From contig JAIUCV010000001.1 of assembly GCA_026724425.1 (NCBI GenBank), forward strand, positions 10,150,556-10,214,555: a stretch of 64,000 nt of DNA. Reading direction: 5' to 3'. The DNA is from Erythrophleum ivorense (lineage: Eukaryota > Streptophyta > Magnoliopsida > Fabales > Fabaceae). The position numbers were made by a program, and so were the translations under genes. Shown here piece after piece: positions 43,042 through 55,490 of the stretch (positions are counted from its first letter, which is position 1; each line of letters opens with the position of its first letter). Under the pieces are notes generated by a model. The model ran no database searches. It was not told the DNA's origin and saw only the letters and a list, made by a program, of their open reading frames with translations.

Positions 43042-43910
43042 ATGGCAAGTAAGAATATCATAACTGAGTTGAACAAGGGGGGAAAACTGAATGGGGATAA
43101 CTAAAATGTCTGGCATCGCAAAGTTTCCTATATTCTGATGGAACAAGATGCCCTAAAACCATTAACAAATGCTATGGAGGAACCTGAGTCAAGAAATACT
43201 GCCCAGTACAGGAGAGATCAAGAGGTTTATAAAGCCTAGAAAAAGAAAAATAGCATTGCACGAATCACTTTACTAAGTGTAATGGCAGATGATCTCATGC
43301 GTGCATATGAGAAATATGACACTACTCGAGACATGTGGATAGCTCTGAAGGATAAGTTTGGAGGCACTTCTGCCACCAGACTGAGAAGGCTCACTATCAA
43401 ATTTGACACCTACAAGCTACATTCAAACACATTTATGAAGCAGCACCTCCGTGAGATGTCAAATATGATAAGAGAGCTGAAATCTGCTGGGCATGAGCTG
43501 TCTGATGAGCAAAAGGTGCAAGCAGTGATAATATTACTTCTTTCTAGTTGGGAGCACATGAAGGTGAACCTGACTCACAATGAGAACATCACCAAGTATG
43601 ATGATGTGGCGAAGCACCTGGAACTTGAAGCTGATTGTCTGAAGGCTTACAAGTCAGTCAGACAAGCATACCTGGCAGAGGAAGCAGGTCCCTCTAACTC
43701 TAAGCCCAAATTCAACAAGGGCAAGAGATTCCAAAAGAAAGGCAAAGGTAGGAAGAATGGCCCTAACTTCAAGAAGGACAAGAAGTCTTTCAAGAAGAAG
43801 GGGAAGAAAGGCAAAAAGAAGATTGATCTTTCCAAGATCAAATGTTATGCCTGTCAGAAGATGGGTCATTTTGCTCGGGACTGTGCTAAGCAAGATAAGG
43901 TATTACTGGA
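43042..43910 (+). pseudogene. Copia gag (two early stops)
   Basis: The frame starts MASKNIITELNKGGKLNGDN, has TAA at 43102 and TAG at 43237, then is open from 43282. It shows the Copia gag core (MRAYEKYDTTRDMWIALKDK, FGGTSATRLRRLTIKFDTYK, LLLSSWEHMKVNLTHNE), a Lys-rich stretch and the zinc knuckle CYACQKMGHFARDC at 43843-43884. Gag forms the virus-like particle and the knuckle binds RNA. The pol frame continues without a break into the protease. Confidence 0.88.
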
Positions 43911-46900
43911 ACCTTATAGTGTGCATTATTCTTATGTATCCAGTAATGTTTTTTTAACAGAATGTCATTCTTCTTCTTGGATAATTGATTTAGGCACCAT
44001 AGACCACGTGAGCAAGGATCGAGGATCCTTCATGGAATACCGTCGGGTGCCACATTATAGCAGGTGGCTATTTGTAGGCAACAATGCGAAGATTAAGGTT
44101 AAAGGCATTGGAACCTACAAATTAGTGTTGCGTGGAGGAAAGACTTTATTAATTCATGATGTACTCTACACGCCTGACATTTGACAAAGTCTGATTTCAG
44201 TTACTTGTCTTATGCCTTTCGATTTTTCTATGTATTTTCATGACTATATTGTAGACCTTACTAAAGGCACTATGTTGTATAGTTCTGGTTATGTTTGAAA
44301 TGGATTTGTTGTACTAAACACTATTTGTGGTGGTAATTATGATAGTCATGTGTCTGTTTCTGATTGCTTTGCTATATCCATTTCCAATTCTAATATTGAT
44401 ATGGATACTTGGCATGCTAGATTAGGACATATTAATCAAAATAGAATGATTAAACTAGCAAAAGAGAGATTGTTAGGATTAGTTTCGAAAATGGAAATGT
44501 CCTTATGTGAGAATTACTTAGCTGGCAAGGTAACTAGAAAACCATTTGGAACAGGAACTAGAGCAGAAACTCCATTGCAATTAATTCATTATGATATTTG
44601 TGGTCTAATGAGTATGAGGGCAAGACATGGAGCATAGTATTTTATTACCTTCATTGATGATTACTCTCGTTTCGGTTATGTCTATTTGATTTTGCAAAAA
44701 TCAGAGGCATTAGAATGCTTCAAAAAATATATGAATATGGTTGAAAATCAAATAGATAAGAAAATCAAAGCGTTAAGAACCAATCATGGAAGAGAGTATT
44801 TATCTGAACAATTTAAAGAGCTCTATGAAAAAAAGGGAATAGTTAGGCAACTAACAATCGCTGGCACTCCACAACAAAATGGAGTAGCTGAGAGAAAAAA
44901 TAGAATGTTGTTAGATATGGTTAGGTCAATGATGGCTTAGGCCAATCTTCCAATTTCATATTGGGGAGATGCCTTATTAACTGCAACCTTTATACTTAAC
45001 CGTGTACCCTCGAAATCAATTACTTCCACACCCTATGAATTATGGATAAATCGCAAGCCAGATTTAAGTATATTAAGACCATGGGGATTGGCAGCATATA
45101 TCCATGATCCTTCCCATAAATATGGAAAATTAGGTCCAAGAAGGAAGAAATATATCTTTATAAGATATCCAGAACAACCAAAAGGGTATATTTTCATTGG
45201 AGAGAATGAAGATAGAACTGTGACTGAAATAGAATCTAGAGATACCACATTTATAGAAAGCGAATTTCCTAGTAGGGATGAGGTTGATCACATTGTATCT
45301 TTTTATGAGACACAAGATCAAACTGACGAGGAACAAGTAGATATACCTCAATCAGCTGATCCGAGTGGGAGCTTCAGCAAACCAATTGAAGGTCCTGAAG
45401 AAGAAGGAAGACATACCAGAAACCCCACTACAAAGGAGTAACAGGGAAAGTGTGTCTAAAAGAAGATTTCCAATAAAAGGGGTAGCACTAATAGTTACTC
45501 CACAAGATGATGAAGAGCCAAATTTAGTAAAAGAAGCTCTCTCATGCCTTACTAAGGATAAATGGAAGAAAGCAATGAAAGAAGAAATAGATTCAATGAG
45601 GACCAATCATGTTTGGGATTTAGTAGATTTGCCATCTATCCGTAAAGTTATTGGGAATAAATGGGTTCTCAAAATCAAAAGAAAATTAGATGGTACGATT
45701 GAAAGATATAAGGCTAGGTTAGTGACAAAGGGGTACACACAACAGGAGGGAATAGATTATGAAGAAACTTTTTCACCTGTTGTGCATTTTAATTACATTA
45801 GATTAATTTTAGCAATAGTGGCAGGTTTAGACCTGAAATTACATCAAATGGATGTAAAAACTACATTTTTAAATGGTGAGTTAGACGAGGAAATCTATAT
45901 GGAATAGCCATTAGGTTTCATAGAAAAGAGAAAAGAAAAGAAGGTTTGCAAACTTCAATGGTCCATTTATGGACTCAAACAATTGTCCAGACAATGGTAT
46001 TTGAGGTTTCATAGAGCGATAACCTCATATGACTTCAAAATGATAGAATAAGACCATTGTGTTTACATTAAACACTTTGAAGGAAATGTAGTAATATTAT
46101 CTCTTTACGTAGATGATATACTGTTAGCTGGAAATAATCCAAAGTCAATTTTGATTATAAAAGAATGGCTTTGATCAAATTTTGAGATGAAATACATGGG
46201 TGAAGCAGAATACATACTTGGAGTTAAAATCCAAAAAGATCGCTCAAAGAAATCAATTTTTCTTTCACAAGAGAATTATATTAAGAAAATTCTTGAGCGG
46301 TTCAATATGAAAGACTGTAAACCCATGGAGACCTCTGTTTCAAAATGTGACAACTTAAGCCGAGAAATGTGCCTTTAGATTGAATTTGAAAAGAAATTGA
46401 TGGAAAGAGTTCCTTATTCAAGTGCCGTTGGAAGCTTAATGTATGCTATAATGTGTACAAGACCGGATATTTGTTATGTGATTAGACTAGTAAGTCGTTA
46501 CCAGTCAAACCCTGGACAAAAACATTGGAAAGCTGTGAAGAGGATCTTGAGATATTTGAAGGGCACAGCTAATTATTCACTATGTTATCAAGGGAAAGAT
46601 TTATGCTTGGTAAGATACTCCAATGTAGATTGGGGTAGAGACTTGGATGAGAGAAAATCAACGTCAGGATATATTTTTTTATTAAATAATAGAGCCATAT
46701 CCTGGTGTAGTAAAAAGCAGACCTGCATTGCTTTGTCAACAATGGAAGCTGAGTTAGTGGCATGCTCTGCAGCTGTACAAGAGGCTATATGGCTAAAGAG
46801 ATTTCTAGAACATTTAGGGATCAGTGGTGAAAAACTGAACCCTATTGTGATGAACTGTGACAGTCAAGCAGCCATAGCCTACACCAAGGACCCCAAATAC

Positions 46901-47080
46901 CATGGAAAAACAAAGCACATTGATACAATGTATAATTTTATAAGAAAGGCAATAGCACAGAAGAGTGTCAATGTACAATATATACCTACGCGTAAAATGA
47001 TAGCAGATCCCCTAACCAAGTTGATACCTAGAGATGTATATGTTGAATATGTAAAATCGTTTGGTTTGCGTAGGATATAA
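43911..47080 (+). pseudogene. Copia pol: protease, integrase, reverse transcriptase, RNase H (many stops)
   Basis: The protease region has SWIIDLGTIDHVSKD, with the usual catalytic DSG changed to DLG. Integrase shows WHARLGHINQNRMIKL, ITFIDDYSRFGYV and GTPQQNGVAERKNR. The RT has WKKAMKEEIDSMRTNHVWDL, ARLVTKGYTQQEGIDYEETF and LYVDDILLAGN. RNase H shows RKSTSGYIFLLNNRAISWCS, STMEAELVACSAA and the HGKTKHIDTMYNFIRKA terminus, ending FGLRRI at 47080. Stops occur at about 44182, 44636, 44938, 45905 and 46376, among others, so no polyprotein can be made. Confidence 0.9.
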
Positions 47081-48167
47081 TGTAATGATTGTTTATGTAT
47101 AAATAAAGTGTATTTATTTTATTAAAAATAAGTATGTGCAAGTATACAATGCCAAATATGTCGTACAGGTAGATAAGGTTGACTCTCTCACACGAGTAAC
47201 TGCTTTTGACATTCAAGTGGAGTGGGCAAAGATGAGACATTTGTATTCATCAGTAAAGTAGCAAGAATGCTGATATGGTAGAGAAGAAATACGTATATCG
47301 CCTCGACATAAGATCGAGATGAAATCCAAATAACTATCAATAAAAAGGATCGAATTATAAATTCCCACCATCCATAATACCTGTGACCAAACCAGAATTC
47401 TCCAATATTTCACGTCAAGAGATGTGAGGTGAGTGGGAGGATTCATGTTGGGTACTGTGTGTATCTAAACTAAAGTCTGTACAGTGTTATAACAAATAAA
47501 ATCGACATACGCTCTTATAAAAGAAGAGAAACACCGTAACATGTGATTCATACCACATGTGTCTTAAATCCGCAAATGGGAAGTAAGTGAAAGATCCTTA
47601 CTTTATTGTTGTGTGAGTTCTAGAAAGGATAAAAACCTTTTAACGGTGCCCTTATAACTTTGACAGTATTATAGAGAAATAATTCAGTGATTGCTACTTT
47701 AGCATACATCCTAATGTCATGATAATTCGACCTAAAGGTATTATGCTAGGAAAACAGCTGTTTCAAATCAAAATGATACATGGGTGAAAGGAAGATTACC
47801 AAAATATACACACCTATGCTAGTGTCTAAGACATGTCTGTTATAAAGTTATTTTGTTAACATTATAAGTGTGGACACTATTCATACAAAGAAAGACAGTC
47901 TGAGTTTAAAAGAAAATTAGAAAGGGATTAGATCTGTCAAAGGAATAAAGTATATATGGGTAAATCTAGGGCATCTGAGGCACAATATAAATATGTGATA
48001 AAAACAAGATGAATGGTTGATCTATAATGGTCCTACAAAACGAATTTCTAATACAAGAACACCCACATGAAAACGTAGTGCCCACGTGGTCATAGTAGAG
48101 CACTAAGTATGAAAACAGGAAGAAAGGAAGAAAGATAATTGTTAAACCATCAAGTGTGAGTGGGAGA

Positions 48168-48488
48168 TGTTAGGAAATGACTAATCCACCCTTGATGGTG
48201 GAGGTTAATGGGGGCAAAAGGAGTCATTTTGTTTTTTTCAAAAAGTTACAATTCCCTCCGTTAAGATATACTCCCCCCCTATGTAGAAGGTAAGATACCC
48301 ACGAGAAAAAACTTCCTCCATTTTTTTCTCTCTGCGTATTCTCTTCTTTTCTCCTTAACTAGTGCATCTACTGTGAACTCATCAAAAGTCCAAGTGATTT
48401 ATGTATGTCATGTGACTTTCTGTAAACTCTGATCATCAATCCAAGTAAGTTTCTTCCTCTGTTTCTTTTCTAATTTTGTCATACAACA
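48168..48488 (+). repeat. Copia 3' LTR
   Basis: 321 bp, TGTTAGG...ACAACA, preceded by the polypurine tract and followed by the target duplication GATTT. Confidence 0.95.
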
Positions 48489-48493
48489 GATTT

Positions 48494-49640
48494 TGAATAA
48501 TTTGAATACTACAATAATTAAAACTATATTTAAGTTATCATTCATTTTGATAGTTTTGATTAGAAAATATAGGTAGTGGATTTGAATGTCAAGTTTATGG
48601 AATAATTCCATGAAATTTTGAATTAAGCAAAAAAAAAAAAAATCAAGCGTTTAATTTCATGTTGAAGATTGATATAATTCTTAACAAATTCATAAGTTTT
48701 TTGAATTGGTTGAGGGAAGATTTTTTGAATTGGTCTAAAGAATTAGAACCATTTAGAAAACTAATTTGAAAAATTTTGTTAAACAACTTTGGTGAAACTA
48801 TAGGAACTATGAATTTTTATAGTTTTGATAATAATGGAATATCATGCTTGCTAGTAGTTAATAAAATTAAATGTTTGAGATTCAAAAGGAATTAAGAATC
48901 CTTTTTTAGTAAATGGATTTTATTTCCATCCATTGAAATCAATTACTTGAATAATTTGGACTTGCTTGAGCATCAATCTTTTGAGTAAGATTAATATGCT
49001 ATCAACCAATATTAATTCATAAAATGTTCTAATTTTTTATAAATCTAATAAAATGAAACGGTAGATTTGTCCACTTAGATGTTTTGGCAATTTTGAATGG
49101 GTTTTTGTCTTCATAGTGATTTTTTAAGGGAAACATTTGAATATAGGCTCTTTTTTCCACATAGATTGGATCAACAGTATTTAAGGGAGGAGGTTGAGTT
49201 AAAGTGTTTGAAGGTTTGGGTATTGAGTATAGGTCATTTGATTGAGAGGGTGCATTTAAAGGTGAAGGAAAAACTATTGCATAATTGGCTGGAGAAAGGA
49301 TTTTTAAGGAAGAAAGGGTTTTTTAAGAAGTGATGTTCTTAGGAGATTTTTTTCTTTTTTTTTGCCTTCTCCTCCTTTACTGGTGCTCATCTTTCCTTTT
49401 CAAGATTTTCCTAGTAAGAAAATCAAAGAAAAAGCTATTCTCCTTTAATAAATTCAATTTCAAAATCAAAACAATTGAAAAGTGCTTACTATCAAGCAAA
49501 GATATATTTTGAAACTAAAATTTTAACACCTTTTTGTAAAACATCTTTTACTATTTTACAATCATCTCATAAAAGAATTTTTTCATTGACTAAATCATAT
49601 TGAAATTTTGTAATACATAAAATTATTAATTGTATTTCTT
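48494..49640. other. AT-rich, no gene recognised
   Basis: Short open frames at 49097-49512 have low-complexity, Phe/Leu/Lys-rich translations without family features and are not called as genes. Confidence 0.55.
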
Positions 49641-49649
49641 TTTAATAGT

Positions 49650-52600
49650 ACTATATTTCTACTAAGTCTCTACCCATGATCCCAAATGATATCGTACTAC
49701 ATGTTCTATATTACTAACTCTTTGTTTTAAAGTTCCTCCAAAACTTATTTCTAAAGCATTGTTTTTTGTAATCTTAAAAGTTATTGGTTCTGCAATGCCT
49801 AAACAAGGAAGGACTTTTATTGGGTTTTTAAAGATCTAATTATTTGAGTCATTTTACTAGACCAAGTTGGAGGGTTTTTCTAAAGGAGTGTAAAGAAATG
49901 TTTACAAATATTTCTATGATTATAGATAAAATTTAAGACATAATTGAGACATTATAAAAATCTTTGTAATGAATTTTTATCTTTAATTTCATCTTAGAAT
50001 TTTTCAGTAAACTCAATAACTCTAATAATTGAAATAATTTTTCCTTGCTAAATCTCAAAACTTATAAACCTAATCTTTGTTTGAAACAAGTTCATTTTTG
50101 GTGAAGACAATTATTAAAATTTTTAATAGAGTTAGAATAAACTAGAATGTCACCACTATAAACTAAGGCCTATTTGGTACATCAACGGAAATTGAAAATC
50201 AAATGGAATCCAACATTAAGTCTTGTTTGGTATTGAGAAACCAGGGATCTTAGGAAACTAAGGAAGAAAGGTGACTTCCAACCCTGTAGCATGCGAAAAG
50301 AAGCATTCTTTGGAGCCAAAATCATAAAACGTCCATTATGCCCCTCTCTATATATGTAAACTATTTAGGTCCATGCTCGTCCCTTCCCACCCAATTACTA
50401 GAAGAAAATTGCAAAAGTTGTGAAGGCCATGAAACCTATCTACAACCAATACTAAAAAATTCCATTCTAGCCCCTATGCTCTTGCCCTTATTAAGCCTTG
50501 TTCCTTCTCAATCTCACTTTGTTTACATTGTAACAGGTTTTAGATTATTCCACAACCCTAAAATACTCTTACTTTTTTTCTCCAAACTTATCTTAGCCAC
50601 ATCTCTTTTCTTCTGGATCACTACATGAGGTACTTTCTTATCTTTTTCTTCATCAAATTCACATCCCTTGTGTTTCATTTAATGCTTAAGGGTATAGATT
50701 TGTGAGATCATTGTATTAGATTCATGCAATCTATCAAGTTACTGTTCTTGGAGTGACTTAGGATGTTTAACTTGAGCAAAACATTTGGAAGAAAGGGAAC
50801 CAAAATGTCCAAATGACATATGCTTCAATATAATTAAAAAACTAACACATATATAGTAAAAAAGTCCAAAAGAAATTAAACAAAATAATAATTTTTGGAT
50901 TTTTCAATTTTTTAACTAAGGGCATTTTGGTCTTTTGCCACATCTGACTTTCCATTTTCAACAATATTTTCATTCTACCAAACATACAAATGGAAAGGCA
51001 TTCTAATTCCTTTCTATGTCATATCAAACAAATTTTGCTTGTTTCCATTCCATTTAGCATTCACTTTCTAATATCACTAAAGTATTTTGTATATACTAGA
51101 AGAGCTATAAGGTAAACGTTGAAAAACAATTAAAAATGTCATTCATAATGTTTTGAAATTCAAAAGCAGCATTTTAAGTTTAGAAAGTAAAACATTTCAT
51201 TTATAGTATCCAAAAGGCATGGTAAAGGTTGTTTTATATCTATCTATTTTTTTTCTCACTTGAATAATAACTTGACCTCATATCAAATTTTCATAAAGAA
51301 GGTCAATCTCATGCTTTTTCCTATTTTAGATAGCAATAGGATGATTTATACAAATTTCTTGTTGGAATTTTTCTTTTAATTTTTTTATCCTTTATTGTAT
51401 TCTGGGATGTCCTAATTGTTCTTTAATTCTTTTATAATGAATTTGTTTTTGAAGAAAATTAATTTGTTATTGCATTCTTTTTAGAAGATTTATTTGAAAA
51501 AACTAAGTCTTGTTCTATAAGATTGATTTCTTTAATAACAAGAGGTCTCATCCATTCAAACTAGATTTATTTATTAAAAATGTTTATTGTAATTCCTTTT
51601 GAAGTAACCTTAAAGGCAATAATTTACTCTAAAAATGGTGTTTCTAAAATTATTGCTTCATTAAGATTTTTTACCAGAATAAATATATTATTAAAACAAA
51701 CTCCTTCGTTACAAATATAAGTATTAGAAAATTTATACTCTATTTTCATTTTGGAACTATTAGCCGCAAATAAGCTTTCTAGCATTTTTTTAAAATAATA
51801 TTTTGTTGGAATTATACAGTGTTGTATACAATTCATGTTAGCTCCCAAATCTATTAAGGCGACAATGGTTTTATGGAATTTTTTTTATTAATAACTAATT
51901 TCCTTTGATAATACCATTCTGGATAAGTTGTTTCCTTAATCCTATTGATTAATTTTACTTCATTAAATTCTTTGAATATTTCTTGATTAATGTTTTCTTG
52001 TGGCAAATCTACGTCTAAATGATTAGCATTGGAAGTTTCAGCTTTTGTTTTTAATTGAGCTTTTAACTGTAGCATTTCTAGATCTTGAATAAGTTTATTA
52101 GATTTTTTGTGTTTCTTCCTTAACATATATATTTTTTAATTTCTTGTTGTAAATCTTGTGCTATGATTGGTTGTGTTACTAGTTTAAATTTTTTATAAAT
52201 TTCATTCATTGTCAGAGGTTTTATTTTTATAATAGACATATCTTTTTCTTCCAAAATATCTTTTGAGTAAATATTGATTTTTAATTTCTAAATCTTCAAT
52301 TTTATCAATAATTTTTATTAAAACTTGAATTTTTTTTGGATATTATGTTAATGGTTTTAGCACAATTTTCACAAAGACAAGGACACAAATATTTGATTTT
52401 GAGCTTGTGGCTTCATCACTAGAATCATTTTTTTAACATTTTATAAATATATCCTTGTTTTTCTTTGGCGTCTAATAAAAAGACTTCATCTTCCAAAGTA
52501 AAGTCTTTATTTATAACAATTTTTACTAAAGTGTGATTCTTCACTTCAATTTAATTGTTAGATTTTCTTTTTAGTGATAAGTTTTGAAACACAATGCCCA

Positions 52601-52830
52601 AATTGTTTGCATTTATAACAAATTACATCCTTTTAAGATCTTTTACTATATTTTTTATCTGGTCTTTTTTTAAAAATTTTGTTTTCTTTGTCATATTTTT
52701 TCTTATATCTTTTTAGCATAATAATTCTTTTTAAAATATCATTTAATCTTTTAGATGAAGATTGAATCTTTTCATATCCATATTGCTCACAAAAATCTCT
52801 TAATTTTTTTCTTCCTACATATATATGTAC
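49650..52830 (-). pseudogene. Remnant of a second endogenous caulimovirid (CP-AP-RT-RH)
   Basis: Reading the minus strand from 52830 downwards: a capsid C-terminal part (LRDFCEQYGYEKIQSSSKRL, 52800 region), a zinc knuckle beginning CYKCKQFGHC (about 52600), a retropepsin-like segment (GANMNCIQHCIIPTKYYFKK ... AIILETPFLE, 51850-51624), an RT N-terminal stretch around 51300-51420, a degenerate YxDD box (VYSGDILVYSNSI, about 50165-50125), and then RT connection and an RNase H-like piece (GGTLKQRVSNIEHVVRYHLG, near 49740). Many stops and frameshifts are present and the RT is split by an insertion. The protease (GANMNCI, ETPFL) differs clearly from that of unit A, so this is another viral lineage and a much older entry. 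Confidence 0.65.
50165..51100. mobile_element. Unclassified insertion splitting the old viral RT
   Basis: About 0.9 kb without viral similarity separates the RT N-terminal part from the YxDD region. Its ends are only roughly inverted (cctatttggtacatcaacgg on the left; gtcatatcaaacaaattttg on the right), and TTTGG-type motifs recur. This suggests a non-autonomous DNA element. The exact borders are uncertain. Confidence 0.4.
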
Positions 52831-52850
52831 ATATATATATATATATATAT
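52824..52850. repeat. (TA)n microsatellite
   Basis: A run of TA units lies at the upstream end of the old viral remnant. TA repeats near endogenous florendovirus loci have been reported, but this remnant may not be of that genus. Confidence 0.8.
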
Positions 52851-54568
52851 TCACACACATTTGGTAGCCTAAAATTAGTACTTAATCTTAGCTCTACGGA
52901 ACTTATTATATTAATTATTTATCCATTAGTGAGATTACCATAAGATAGTGTTATGTGTTTTTTAAACTTAATTTAAACTCACTTTTTTTGCTAACAGTTT
53001 GGGAAGTCCAAATATAACCCTTTCTTTTCAAAATTCTACAAAATTCTAAATTCATCTAACCTGAGGCAGACTTTTCGAGTAAAATTTTCTTTATATAATC
53101 TAAAATTAGAAAGACAATTCACCATTCTCATCATTCTTATGAAACAATCTGATTTAACATTTACGTGAGTGTACGCACGCAACGGCGGCCTACAAGGCAC
53201 ATCAAACAATCTGACTTAACTGAATTAACATTTTTATGATATAACCGGGAGATGGTGTATAGAAGAAATAACCTTTCCAAGAGTTCTACATTTTTCATTT
53301 TTCATACAGATCAATACAGTCACGTACCCAACCTAAAACAAATCAAGCCAACATGTGCACGCACTATAATTTAGGATCTATGAAAAGGAATCACAGATCA
53401 GAATAACACCTTAACTTTGCAGTTCAAAGGGATTGGGGGAAAACAAAGAAAGATAAGCAAAGCTGAAGAAGGAACAAAATTCCACTAATATACCGTTTTT
53501 CTTCCTGGACAGCAAAAATTTTTAACAAATAGAAAGACAGGAAGGTAAGCAAACAAGCTAATCACTAGAAAAACCATCATCATTCTCTTCGTGCTCGCTG
53601 ACAACTTTCTCTATGAACCTTTTGCGAACACCTTCAATGACAGCATTTCTTGATTGTTCATTTCTACTCCGGTCATCATTAAGTACAAGATCTGACTGGC
53701 ACAGGATTAGTGCAACACCTATTATTTCGGAACATGTAGGGTATTCAATAAAACATGTTAGTTTATAGCTACTATGTAATAACAAGGGAATAGATAAAAA
53801 GGTGAATCATGCAAAACAATAAGGTAGGAGGATGTGTCAGCCAAATGCATTTTTGTAATCAGGGAGACCTGTATATAACTAAACAAGGAGAAAAATTATA
53901 TTCGGTCTTTCTATAATCTTATGAATTCTAAAAATCGACAAGCTTAACAGACAAGCAACAGTTGCAAGTTTTACAGGAAGGGCTGCAGAGACTAGTTCAC
54001 AAGCTTTCACATTTATTCCTGGAATTTCATTGCACATGAATGATTGTAGAGGAACAGTCCGCCCACGGATCCTTTGCAATACTACACTGCGTGTAATAAG
54101 AGAGGGAGTGCCACAAATGAGTAACAGTAGATATAGGAATTACTTTCTCTTTTTCCACCCACTAACTCTTTTCTCTCTCTCCCTCCAACTACACATTATA
54201 TATTTATTTGCTAAACGCGGAGGATTCAAATGCATGTATAATTACATTGATAAAAGTAATCTTTCAAAAATGATATTGATTTAAGCTACAACTCAGAACT
54301 CCATGCAGGAAATTAATGATGAATTAAAAATTAAAGCTCCAGCAAGACCTTCAGGAGTGCATCTCCCCCCAAAAGTATGCAACCCAGCATAATTTGCTTT
54401 GACTGCTCCATTGTTGTAAGCCAATAAAGTGGGAAGATTACGATCAGGGTAGTTTGGAATGCAATCAGTAGATATTATCTTGACAAATTTAGTTGCAGGG
54501 TATCTTGTAGCCAATTCTTCCAAGCATTGCATCAGCAGCCCACATTCAGGAATACTATCATGAAAAGA

Positions 54569-54586
54569 GAGAGAGAGAGAGAGAGA
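54569..54586. repeat. (GA)n microsatellite
   Basis: A short GA run in intron 2 of the PLP3 pseudogene, absent from the intact copy. Confidence 0.9.
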
Positions 54587-54603
54587 AGCAGGAGTTAAAT
54601 AAA

Positions 54604-54733
54604 TATCAGCACAAGAAAATTCAATTTAAGTAAGTTGAATGATATGAGTAATATATGAATGTCTTGTGTATCAGCACAAGAAAATTCAATTTAAGTAAGT
54701 TGAAGGATATGAGTAATATATGAATGAATGTCT
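54604..54733. repeat. 65-bp tandem duplication in the PLP3 pseudogene
   Basis: Units 54604-54668 and 54669-54733 both begin tatcagcacaagaaaattc and run to 'atatatgaatg', with one or two differences. The intact gene has one unit here, interrupted by a MITE. Confidence 0.85.
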
Positions 54734-55490
54734 TATGGTGTACCCTTCTTTGTAGAGGATGACAGCGACCCAAACATCAGATGGGGACTGTGAAACAAAA
54801 TCAGATCCAGAAATTGGAATCACAGATCCGAACCTCAGAACTTTAGCTGCCTCTCTCATCTCAACCAACCTCTTCTTCCTATCAAAGCACGCTGGTCAAA
54901 TTAGAACAGGAGAACAGAAGCATGACTTGATTTTGCTCGAGTCCAAATGTTAAAATTCCTCAAAGATGTAAAACAGCTCAGAATGAACAGGCAGAAACTT
55001 AACATAATAAACAGGCCAAATAAAATACCCTTCGAACATTGAGGCAGTTATTCACTACACAACAAAAAAACCCCAATGAAACTGCTAATACACAAGAAAC
55101 GATACATATTCAAAACAGTTAATAGCCAAATTATTTTCATCCACTAGAGGAAGAATGTATCAAGCATAGAAATAAAATGCATACATTTGAGGTCAACAAA
55201 ATCAACATAGCTACAACATTTCAAATTTTGGTCATGGTATTTTATTTCTCTTCAGTTTCTAGGCAGAAATAGTTTTCCTAGAGAACACCCCCCCAAAAAA
55301 ATGAGAAAAGGAAACTGCAAGCTGCCAAATTAATAAAATACTCAACCGTCTCAAGTTTCTGTGAGTCAAAAAACTTGATAAAGATGAACTGAAAATGGGA
55401 GAGTTTATGGATCAAATGTCAAAAACCAACATGTACTCCTCAAGAAATCGATCATCATCGAGATCATCTTCAAGCTCTTCAAGTTCTTGT

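Larger units (their letters stand above)
40181..48488 (+). mobile_element. Complete but inactive Ty1/Copia retrotransposon
   Basis: An 8.3-kb element with LTRs at 40181-40516 and 48168-48488 (TGTTAGG...ACAACA), a primer-binding site directly behind the 5' LTR, a polypurine stretch (gtgagtgggaga) directly before the 3' LTR and a 5-bp target duplication GATTT (40176-40180 and 48489-48493). The gene order gag-protease-integrase-RT-RNase H is that of Copia. All frames contain stops. A long stretch of about 2.5 kb lies between the 5' LTR and gag and contains an additional decayed ORF and a tRNA-like segment. Confidence 0.95.
53340..55490 (-). repeat. Duplicated PLP3 locus segment
   Basis: The stretch is collinear with 9120-11860: 3' flank (aatttaggatctatg, ggaacaaaattccact), exons 4 to 2 and introns, ending inside exon 1. 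Orientation is the same as the intact gene, 44 kb away. It lacks both MITEs present in the intact gene's introns and has a ~250-bp insertion-like stretch at about 54030-54280. Confidence 0.9.
53558..55490 (-). pseudogene. Truncated PLP3 pseudogene
   Basis: Exon equivalents are 53558-53718 (exon 4), 54349-54554 (exon 3), 54744-54878 (exon 2) and a 3' remnant of exon 1 at 55431-55490. The first ~180 bp of the coding region, including the start codon and the MADYHFVYKD part, are missing; homology stops at 55490 and AT-rich DNA follows. Exon 2 has lost 9 bp in frame (Ile-Arg-Glu missing after SGSDF). The exon 1 donor context is altered (tacat|gttggt), and exon 3 is followed by GTCTTG instead of GTATTT. 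The remaining exons are otherwise open, so the copy is young or was constrained for a time, but without an N-terminus it is not expected to make PLP3. Confidence 0.88.

Noticed and set aside
43647..43893. Minus-strand ORFs with hydrophobic translations inside Copia gag
   Set aside because: They are reverse images of the Lys-rich gag stretch (AAG repeats read as CTT), not membrane proteins.
49097..49512. Two adjacent plus-strand ORFs
   Set aside because: Low-complexity translations next to a minus-strand viral relic; no supporting similarity or splice structure.
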